Below are positions 55,950 to 64,000 of a DNA stretch of 64,000 bases, piece after piece. The notes under the pieces were generated by a model. That model was not told the origin of the DNA. It ran no database searches and worked only from the letters and a program-made list of their open reading frames with translations. The position numbers and the translations under genes are program-made. The DNA comes from Adiantum capillus-veneris. Lineage: Eukaryota; Streptophyta; Polypodiopsida; Polypodiales; Pteridaceae. The first letter of the stretch is position 1. Each line of letters opens with the position of its first letter. The DNA is taken from contig CM043962.1 in the NCBI GenBank assembly GCA_014529385.2, forward strand, positions 85,310,180 to 85,374,179, in the 5' to 3' direction.

Positions 55950-57764
55950 GCTCTTGGCTTACCCTACTTCCCCCTTCAGTGTTGTCTTAGCAGACTTGCT
56001 CCCGCTTTGTTGTGAGGAAGAATCATCATCAAGATCCTTGAACTCACCCTCTTTGTAGACCGCACAATTGTCCACAAGTTATAGCGCTTCCTTGGTCAAA
56101 TCATTCAACGTAGTGCTCCTTTTCATATGTAAGTCCTTTTGAAGATCTGCATTCCTTAGTCCTTGTATAAATATAAGCATAAGTCTGGACTGAGTTGACA
56201 GTTCTTCCACAGGACAGAACTTAACATATCTTTTTAATCGGAGGGCAGCTTTTCGCAGGGACTCTCCATCTTTCTGTTTGAATTTATGGATTTGCGAGAC
56301 AGTATTATGAGCTATCCCCCTTTGTGAGAATTCCTTGATAAACTCGTCAAACACTTCCTCCATAGACTCAAAGTCTCTTCACTCCACTGAGTCAAACCAT
56401 GTAGCCGCATCATCCTCTAAGGTTAAACCGAATCCTGCAAATTGGGTAGGAAAGTCTAGCACCTCTTCAGCTCTAATAGAAGGTCTAATTCTACGATGGT
56501 CTCCAAATCTCATCATGGGATCTCCCCGTCCTAGTCGATATACCTCCTCTCGTCTTCTGTAGTGGCCAGGTTCTTCTCCCAATGGTGCTCCTAATCCATA
56601 ATTTCTAACAGCTCTCGGGAGAGATGGTTCATCTCTCCGAACTCGTTCTCGGGGTGTTCTTCCAAGCTCAGTTGACCCCTGAGTCTTTGGCTTAGTCTCT
56701 CCTTGATACTGTGCATAGAGTGGTGGTTCTTGTAAATCCCTTAACCCTCGTGCGGTTTGATAACCCTCTCGGGTTCGGTCTTGTTCTAATGTAGCACTCT
56801 GTCGAAGCCATGCCTGCAGTGATGGGTGAGTAGCTGGTTGGTCCTGGTAGTTGGTCGTCGGTGGTCGGGTAGAATGTGAGGTAGCATCATACTCTTCTGA
56901 AAAGGGATTAGTCGACTTGCTAGGGGAGTAGGTGGCTCTTGGTACCTCGTCGGGGCCATAGGTCGATGCTCCCGGAACTGTTGCCTTTTCAACCTCTTCT
57001 AGGAGAATACGTTTGTATTCTCGCCCGTATCTGTCAACAAAAACAACATCCTTCCCCATAGCAGTTTCATAAGAAAATAAGTAAAGAACCTTGTCTTTGC
57101 TTAATTCATTCGGGTAGGGTTCCTTGCATTGAAAGTAAGAGACTATTCCTTCGTTTTCATGCTTGTAAATCCCTACATTCTCATTATAGGTTGGGACTCT
57201 GGTTGTTTTGTTATCATACATAAAAAGTGCTCCAGGTCGATCAATGTTAGGAGGCGGTTCTTGGGTTTCTGAAACCATTTTTCCTTTGGCCACGTTATCC
57301 CCATATCTGTTGTAATCCTCAGGGTTACTTACTATCAGATAGTGGTTTCCCTTTTCGTCTCTGAATCTGTCTCCATCATCGTAGACTCAAATTATCTCTA
57401 GTCTCTTAGCCGGTCTTTCTTCAATACAGATACACTTGCGTCCCCGATAGTCAGAATAGACTAGGGCTCCCCTCGAGTTAGTTCCTTCCAAGAAGATTAT
57501 AGTGAACTTGGTTTTGTTTAAAGGATGTAGGGAGGTGCTCCTCCGTGGCATTGGTCCTTCACCGTTGAAACCTACTGGCTGTTGACTCCCCATCATGAAG
57601 AAGGACTTTTCTGATGAAGTGTCAGTATCACTTCCCTTTTCAATGATTGGTGCCAATGGGTCTAGTCTCGTCTGAGTTACACTCTCTTCTGTGGACGTGG
57701 TGCTAACTTGACTTTTGACACTTTTAGCTCCCGACTTAACAAAGGCTCCTGACCTCAAATACAT
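55950..57764 (-). pseudogene. Element 5 gag
   Basis: The frame from 57764 (MYLRSGAFVKSGAKSVKS) is interrupted by TGA near 57388, then open from about 57384 to 56379. It has a Pro/Arg-rich middle and FGLTLEDDAATWFDSVE at the end, typical of a gypsy gag core. A stop near 56379 and the frame 56363-56079 (MEEVFDEFIKEFSQRG, LRLKRYVKFCPVEELS, LMLIFIQGLRNADLQK) complete the core. Gag lies in a different frame from the protease/pol frame, the change falling near 55980. This could be a programmed shift or a simple indel. Confidence 0.82.
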
Positions 57765-59412
57765 AAGAATGAAAGTTTTGTTGCAAACTTAAAGCTTACT
57801 TGGACCCCTTCTTCGTGTATAGCTTTGTGATGACCTCCTTCTGGGATCTACACAAGGATGGTTAGTCTGTTCACAAGTGTTTTCCCTAAATTACCAAAAA
57901 ATCTTTCAAGTATATACAGCAACCACTTAGTCAGTCTTCTGGTGGTCCAATTTCAATGATGAAATGATGGCTAGGATCTATATGGAGAGTATGTTCTAGC
58001 AGTATAGTCACAAAATGCAAAAAATGTCTGACTCACTACTTTTTTAGTCTATCGCGATAGACTGACAGTGTGCTCAGCACAAGTCAGTTCAAAATTGTGA
58101 CTTTACCGTTGGGTTCCAGTTACCCTCTATAGCCTATCCCTCAAGTTTTGTGAAGTTTGGACACTTGGGTTGGGTTTTGGTCCCCTTTTAGTATTTCAGT
58201 CAGAGCTTGATTCTCTATTTAACCCTCAGATTGACCTTTAGTGATCTAAATGCCTTGAATTTTGGTGTGTCTTCTATTTAGGCCCTGATAAAGCTCTCCC
58301 TAGGGAAACTTTGAAAGAAAAGTTCCCCAACAGAAAGCTCCTTGGTCTATCACGATAGACTGAGCTCTTTCTTCATTTTCAGCTTTTTTTCCAAAGTTTT
58401 CCCCACAGTTAGTTTAGTCTCCCCTTGTGTAGTGCATTGACCAATTTTGGCACTGTTTGGACATCTGGTCAAAGACTTCTTGCCCTTGTCTGTGAATCCA
58501 GACTCCAAACACCAGTTTTGAAGTTTTGGGGTCAAAATTGGTGTTCAAATTCACTCAATTTTTGTGAGTACCCTTGTATTGATGTGTTAAGCTTGTGTTG
58601 TAAGAGTTTTTTTCTTGTTGCTAGACAAACACCACCTTCACCAGTCTATCGCAATAGACCAGGCAGTGAGCAATAGGAACTCAATTTTTTGTCTGTTTTT
58701 GCATAGTCTTGTTCCTTGTGCCCATACAAGTCTATCCCCCAAGTTTTGTGAAGTTTGGACTTATTTTGACATCAAACTCAAGCACTTCAAAAATTTCACT
58801 TTTCTCTGACAATTCACAACTCCATTGCACTTGAAGTGATGCAAATTTGATGACACTACATCTTAAACTTGTGCACATCATTCATACCTCATGACACAGT
58901 CAGCTTACCCTTGGCTAATGGTTATATCTCATCTTGGCCTCTTTTACGTTCACTTAGTGTTTCCTTATGACAATCACTTGTTTCTTTTTTTTTTTTTTGG
59001 TTTTGGTCACAGTTTTTATGTTTTCTCGAGTGTTGAATCATAAATTTCAATGTCGACTCTTTTCACCCCTTTCAAGGGTATATGAGGTGGGTTTTGCTTT
59101 CAAGGCAAGCAAACAGCCTTATTGTTTCTTCTTTTTGTTTGTTTTTTGCGGTTTTACAGCGTTTTTCTACTCTATTTCTTCACAAGTATAACAAGCACTC
59201 AAAACCAAAAACCATAACTCCTCATTATCCTATTTAACTAAATCTAACTAGTCGCAGACCCTCGGCAAGACACAGGCTTCCTGGCTATCCACTAGACCTC
59301 AGGATACTCTATCCTGGATCTTGTTCTAAAAGTTTAAGCTCTCTCTAATCAAAACTAAAGTAAGCTAACCATCACACGAGTGACGTAGATCTCCCTACTT
59401 AAGGTCTTGTGT
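57765..59412 (-). other. Element 5 leader with repeated palindromes
   Basis: No coding region is supported. Palindromic copies lie at 58046-58063 (AGTCTATCGCGATAGACT, perfect), 58344-58361 and 58643-58660 (each with one or two changes). A second repeated phrase, CAAGTTTTGTGAAGTTTGGA, occurs at about 58142-58161 and 58740-58759. T-rich tracts lie near 58980-59000. Confidence 0.6.
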
Positions 59413-59430
59413 CCCCGGCATCGGCACCAA
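59413..59430 (-). other. Element 5 primer-binding site
   Basis: The minus strand reads TTGGTGCCGATGCCGGGG right after an LTR-type end CCTAAAACA. This closely resembles the TTGGCGCCGTTGCCGGGG primer region common in plant gypsy elements. Confidence 0.75.
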
Positions 59431-60048
59431 TGTTTTAGGGCTTAACTACTCCCTTGTTCATACTACGAGCACGACACAGACAACATACTTATCATCCGAT
59501 GACACGACTAACCCGTAGGTGCACGTAGGCAATCTCGTTAGCTTGTCAGGCTGAGACCAATCTACACATACGCACTTTTATGATGCATCAATCACTAACC
59601 CTGGTAGAATGCAACCCACCCTATCCCTTAACTCTCACAACACAGTTTACTCGTCCAATGAACTCAGAATCACATCAAACTTACTAGGCACCATCCTCTC
59701 ACTAGGACATACTTACCTATAAGTCTAATCTCACCAGATTTGAACCCTAGCTATCTCGAATGCTGTCGCGATAGACCAACAGGTCATAATCCAAAAGTGG
59801 GCAAAACTTAAGTTTATCAGTATCTATGTGTAGCTAATCTCTTTCTCATTCCATGAAGCACTTGATTATAGAAAACAGACACCGTTTGTGCTACTTACAA
59901 GTAAAACAAGCTCGAGGAAGAATCGATCGCGATCAACTCGAAACGGCGAATGCGTGGCGTGGGCGCGTAGCTCTCGGAGAGACTATCGCGGTGGTGTGGT
60001 CGCGTCGTGAATCCGGTGAGGGAGAAGCACGTAGCAAAGAGGATAAGA

Positions 60049-60111
<63 letters not shown>

Positions 60112-60250
60112 ACTCGTACGACACAGGATTAATTCAAATGTTATCCAAAAAATGGTTCTAAGGTGACTTTTATACTTTAGTCACCTTAGCTCAAAAAATA
60201 TACATGGGATTCTCTTGCTCATGATTACAAAAGTGGGAATAATTCTGAGT
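59431..60250 (-). repeat. Probable element 5 5' LTR
   Basis: On the plus strand it starts TGTTTTAGGGCTTAAC. It contains a GTCGCGATAGAC half palindrome (59766-59777), a (CT)n run at 60051-60109 and, on the minus strand, a TATA box TATAAAAGTC at 60174-60165. The right boundary is estimated, because no matching 3' LTR was found. Confidence 0.5.
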
Positions 60251-60292
60251 CCTAACTAACTGACTAATATTTACATAATCCAAACGAATGGA

Positions 60293-60923
60293 TCAAACTG
60301 ATAAGACGTCTTTGACATAAAAAAATGGAATTTGATATGCTTTACAAATGGGCTCATTACAATAGTTGGACCAATGGGGCTCCAACAGCTTGCTACACTG
60401 TCCTTGGTCCATGTTGGTGCACGGGCTTTTGGTTTCAAAGCCCTCCCCTTTGCTTGATATGTTGTCCATCTTCTGTAAAGCCTTGCTAGCAGGCTGGTCT
60501 TCCTCTTCTCTTGTTTCTTCCATGCCCTTTGCATTCCTGGTACTCTAACGAGGCCTGATCAACACTTTACACCTTCTTAGCCCTACTGCCCAATGATGTC
60601 GATTGATCACTTTGGTGCCTTTTTCATCCAGGGTTAAAGATGTACTCTCATTTGTAACACAATTTTCTTGACTTTACCTCCCCCACTGGGGTAGCATCTT
60701 TTGATTCTTTAACCTCTTGTTCCACTGCTTCAGTCCTTTGAATCTTCTCCTCGCTTGATCCTTCTTCTTTTATCTTCTTCTTTACCTCTTTTGCAAGACC
60801 AATGATACTTGGTGTGTGGGTACTAATTGGTGGTGGGCGTAGGATGAGTGTAAGTGGTGATTGTGGCGGTGGTTGCATCAGTGGTTGTAGGAATTGAACT
60901 GGTGGGGCTAGCTGTGGTTGCAC
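60293..60923 (-). pseudogene. Element 6 post-gag linker, degenerate
   Basis: The frame 60923-60648 is Pro/Gln-rich (LAPPVQFLQPLMQPPPQ) then Lys/Glu-rich (EVKKKIKEEGSSEEK). After stops, 60523-60293 continues as charged sequence (EETREEEDQPASKAL). No protease active site was found. Confidence 0.5.
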
Positions 60924-60995
60924 GATTGGTGGTGGGATTTGGACAGGTGAGATTGGTTGCCTGGGTGGTGGTGGTCTTGCCCTTGGTGGAGAGAT

Positions 60996-61810
60996 CTAGT
61001 TCTGTCTACCTCCTCTATTGAAATTCTTCCTCCTTGGATGTGGGCAGTAGTACATACCATGGCCGTCTTCCCCACAATTGTAGCAGTGGTACTCTTGGTT
61101 TTGCCTTCGTTGTCCTCTTCCTTGTTTTGGATTTCTGACAGGTGCATGCCCTTGCTGCACCAGATGCACAGATAAACTCTCTAGTTGGGTGATGCAACTC
61201 AGCAGGTCTTGCTGCTCTTCTGATGCCTCTTGTGGTTGGGCTCTATGACTGGCTTTTGCAGTCACTGGGGTTGGTCGGACCGAGCTTGTTTCCTGTAACT
61301 TGTTTACTCTTGCTTGCATGCGCAACTTCTTGTCTTTAAGGCGGGCTACTTCTACTGCCAACTCATATGTTGCTGGAAACCTTCCCTTCACCTTCTCTCT
61401 AAGCGGCGACCACAGGCCATAAACGGTCCTTCTTTAGGAAATTAGGCGCTCCTTCGCCTTCCTCCAATGAGACAAACATCTATCCCATAAGTCCACAAAC
61501 TTGGACTCGTAGGTGGCGTACTCTAGCAGACCTCCCTACTTCAATTCCGTCAGTAGCTGCCATAGCTTCTCCGAGGTTGTGCCTCCACTAAACCTCTTTA
61601 CAAAGGCAGCGTGTAACACATGCCATGCATTCTTGGTAGCCTCGGGCAATGCATTGTACTTGGACTTGGCCTCTAGAGGAAAAATTTGAAGTCGTGAAGC
61701 ATCTCATCCTTGTTGGAAACTACACCAGTGAGGTCGAAATCATCCAGAAAGTCGATGGTGAGATCTTCTCCCTTCTTTCCACTAAACGTGGGGAAAGAAA
61801 CACTTGCCAT
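60996..61810 (-). pseudogene. Element 6 gag, broken
   Basis: The ATG at 61810 opens MASVSFPTFSGKKGEDLTI, a gypsy gag beginning. A one-base shift near 61680 is followed in the next frame by SKYNALPEATKNAWHVL and KRFSGGTTSEKLWQLL. Stops near 61543 (TAG) and 61436 (TAA) interrupt it. The frame 61391-60996 has the end of the core and a zinc knuckle CYNCGEDGHGMYYCP at about 61085-61040, then an Arg/Asn-rich tail. Gag would coat the genomic RNA in cytoplasmic particles. Confidence 0.8.
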
Positions 61811-62242
61811 GGTAGTAACTCAGGAAATTACAAACCGTTTTTCTCTTTTTTTATATATATTAATAACAGCAACGGCTCATAGCGGCTTTTTTACAGGGTT
61901 GGGTGGATAGATTTAAAATATGATAAAAAATGGATCGGAAAGCTAGAACAGAATTAAAATGCTTACATCAAAAGAGTGGTAGTAATCTAGAAGGGGCAAG
62001 ATGATGGGACGTGGAGATCTCAGGATTTCATCAAGCATCTCTACTCCCAATAAGAAAACAATCTTTTGCTCCAATATAATATCTTCCTATCAATATACAC
62101 GTTTACATGCATGTGTTGCAAGAAACGAAAAGGAAATACTTTGGCCTATTGTTAATATCCATGTCGGGTGTAGGGCAAGGATCTTGACCACTAGGGTTGC
62201 ATACCTCAGGTGTTGACGAGGTAAAACCTTCACCACATGCTC
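61811..62242. other. Spacer between element 6 gag and leader fragments
   Basis: The stretch is A/T-rich and nothing coding is supported. It starts with a T-rich, TATATATA-containing piece (61840-61862). Confidence 0.4.
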
Positions 62243-62805
62243 CTACCTCTTGTAAAAGTCCGCACAATCCTCCACATTAGGTTCAAAACAGCAAGAAGAG
62301 TCTACCTCAATCGTCTTTCCATTCTGTATGCGGCGACGGCGCTTGGGTGGTCGAACTTCATTTGAACTCTCCAAGCCTAGAGAGAGTGTAGGCCCACTTA
62401 CGTCCACCACATGCTTTAGGCTTACGGACTTACACTTTATGGTTGATGTAGTTGACGAATCCTCTCGAATCATTAGAGAGAAAATAGTTGGTTCCATAGA
62501 AAATTTGACTGTCGTGGATAGTGCCGCATTTTTCAAAAGCAAAACTCACCATTCTTTCTTCACTTCCTCTGTCGGAACTCATTGACAGAATGCTATGGTT
62601 GACATCAGTGATAGCACTTCATAGGCATCCCACCTGATGCTCTCAATTTGTGGTTAGAACGAGCAACACGGGATGGGGAGCTTACCTTTTGAATACTGAC
62701 GACATTGCAGCCTGGCAGTAGTACTTCAATGAAGGCCGCTAGTGCCTCCTTAGTCTCCTCCTCTTCCCTCCTCTAGTTAGAGAACTCCTTCAGCCATTCG
62801 TCCAT
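62243..62805 (-). pseudogene. Element 6 leader coding fragments
   Basis: A Met at 62805 opens MDEWLKEFSN, then a TAG, then EETKEALAAFIEVLLPGCNV up to a donor-like AAAAG|GTAAG at 62686-62685. The frame 62542-62243 (MLLKNAALSTTVKFS, PPKRRRRIQNGK) follows. They may be the N-terminal part of gag or a small leader protein; the family is not recognised. Confidence 0.4.
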
Positions 62806-62861
62806 GATTGATGGCGTGTGTTACTTTCAGCATTGTAAACCAAAGGTTTCCAAGAAGCCCT

Positions 62862-62880
62862 CCTCCGTGGGGGCACCAAA
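62862..62880 (-). other. Element 6 primer-binding site
   Basis: The minus strand reads TTTGGTGCCCCCACGGAGG directly after an LTR end CCCGTCA. TTTGGTGCC is the usual opening of a plant gypsy primer region. Confidence 0.65.
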
Positions 62881-63033
62881 TGACGGGAGCAAAGCAAGAC
62901 ACGAACCCCGACAACCTCTAAAACGCCGGGAACCGATGGCACGCCTCTAGCCGGTCACGGTAAAGCAAACAGGGGGCACCACCTAGCTTTGAGCGGCTAG
63001 GACGAAGACAACGGTGATGTGAGCACCACAAAC

Positions 63034-63115
<82 letters not shown>

Positions 63116-64000
63116 CATTGACAAATGATGAAAACCCTGGGGGGTGTGAGGGAGAATTATTTCATGTAGTACTTACAAATGACCTTCCTTCCGGCGAGGT
63201 GACACATCGTGATGGTAGAGAGATAGGGAGAAGAGATGGTGAATCTACTTGGTGCGTTCTCTAAAGACGACTCAATGATGTGAAACTTGCTACCAAGAAT
63301 GTGTATGTGTGTGTGCATCGAACATTGGAGTCGAGAGGTGGACGTAGCTCCCCTTCACATGGTGAAATTCCCAAAACAAACCATCACACAAGTCCTCTCC
63401 CCGTGATTCCAATAGTGTCAATTCCTCCCACTAAAACTCTACCAAGTGCTGACCTCTCATGAACCCCCCCCGATAGTGACCTCTCAGTGCCCTTTTATGG
63501 GTGTTGGCTGCTTGGATTAGGGTAATCCTGGTTTGATTAGGATAAGCTAATCGGGGAGACAAAGCAAGGTGGTGGGCCCGGTGTGGTTGACCCTTGCTTT
63601 GTCTTGGGAGTTATTACAAATGAAAACCTCTAAGTGGGCCTTTGTGACCATCACGTAGAGAGAGGGAAATTACAAATTGAGAATTTACAAGGCGTGGGTG
63701 AAAACTGAAAAAATGATGATGATAACCTACGGTTTACTGAAAATGATGTCGTGGTTGCGTGATGCCGGTGAATGGCAGCTTGCGGGTGCATCGGTGTAGC
63801 ACGTACGTCTCTTTGGGGTCAGCCCGGGCATGCCTTCGGCGCCTTTATTCTTTTTGTTGTTGTCGGTGTTGCGTGATTCGGGTGCCTCCTTTGTTGATGT
63901 CATCGTAGTCGTAGAATTCTTTGTTTTTTTTGTATTTTTTCTGTGTGTGTGTGTATGTATAGGTGCGTGGGTTTGTAGGCGTGTGTGTGTGTATGTTGCT
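62881..64000 (-). repeat. Element 6 5' LTR, partly outside the window
   Basis: On the plus strand it starts TGACGGGAGCAAAGC. It contains a (CA)n run at 63036-63112, further GT runs (63299-63316, about 63940-63992) and, on the minus strand, a TATA-like CCATAAAAGG at 63500-63491. The distal end is not in the window. Confidence 0.6.

Larger units (their letters stand above)
48496..60250 (-). mobile_element. Element 5: Athila/Tat-like gypsy element with a second protease
   Basis: The minus-strand order is probable 5' LTR (59431 rightward), primer site, 1.65-kb leader, gag (57764-55950), protease 1, RT/RNase H, duplicated integrase zinc module, integrase core and tail, and a second retropepsin-like domain ending at 48496. 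From 55935 to 48496 all coding lies in one frame, broken only by stop codons. The 3' LTR was not identified. The right edge of the 5' LTR is uncertain. Confidence 0.8.
60271..64000 (-). mobile_element. Element 6: 5' part of a minus-strand gypsy element
   Basis: From right to left: LTR (62881 onward to beyond the window), primer site, leader and first coding exon, gag with zinc knuckle, and a Pro/Gln-rich linker. The element ends near 60271, where the LTR of element 5 begins. No protease or RT of this element was found, so it is probably truncated by, or separated by, element 5. Confidence 0.7.

Noticed and set aside
62918-63124. Cys-Val repeat frame resembling a cysteine-rich peptide
   Set aside because: It is the translation of a (CA)n microsatellite.

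Overview
The window looks like intergenic, heterochromatin-type DNA of a land plant. Almost all of it is transposable elements. It holds Ty3/gypsy chromoviruses with chromodomain-type tails, and Athila/Tat-like gypsy elements whose RT carries the [10 protein letters not shown] signature. At least two elements have initiator-Met-tRNA-type primer sites, and long GA/CT and CA microsatellites occur throughout. A non-seed plant such as a fern, moss or lycophyte is possible, because the LINE ORF1 is of coiled-coil/RRM type, but this is only a guess. I see no convincing intact host gene, no tRNA, no rRNA and no CRISPR. Everything was read by eye; no database search or alignment program was used.

Layout. 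1-7275: two same-orientation (minus) LINE copies, each abutting (GA)n tracts that also carry a short ~95-bp repeat. 7276-8077: old non-coding DNA. 8078-24476: a plus-strand chromovirus (element 2, TSD ATATC). Its 5' LTR is split by a complete minus-strand chromovirus (element 1, 8199-17507, TSD TTTTG), and one LTR of element 1 is in turn split by a 370-bp MITE-like element (16821-17190, TSD TA). 24477-27895: remains of a gypsy element with gag and protease (element 3). 27896-41830: a degenerate multi-exon transposase-like gene, with a 10-kb Athila/Tat-like element (element 4, 29580-39736) sitting in a probable intron. Element 4 is itself interrupted by a solo LTR of the element-1 family (30872-32484, TSD AGAGG).

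41831-45650: arrays of a 106-bp tandem repeat, each unit a perfect or near-perfect hairpin. Next to them is a frame encoding a CENH3-like histone fold followed, in the same frame, by an acidic linker and a possible Ulp1-like segment. 45650-48495: non-coding, with an 18-bp palindrome that recurs near 58 kb. 48496-about 60250: a minus-strand Athila/Tat-like element (element 5). Its 7.4-kb pol frame has no frameshift, carries a duplicated integrase zinc-finger module, and has a second retropepsin-like domain after the integrase. About 60271-64000: the 5' part of another minus-strand gypsy element (element 6) with LTR, primer site and broken gag.

The nesting order gives a relative chronology: element 2, then element 1, then the MITE; and the transposase-like gene, then element 4, then the solo LTR. 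Most coding frames are broken, many by stops that a single C-to-T change explains, as expected for long-methylated plant DNA. The two items most worth following up are the post-integrase protease of element 5 and the histone-fold fusion at 44469-45518.
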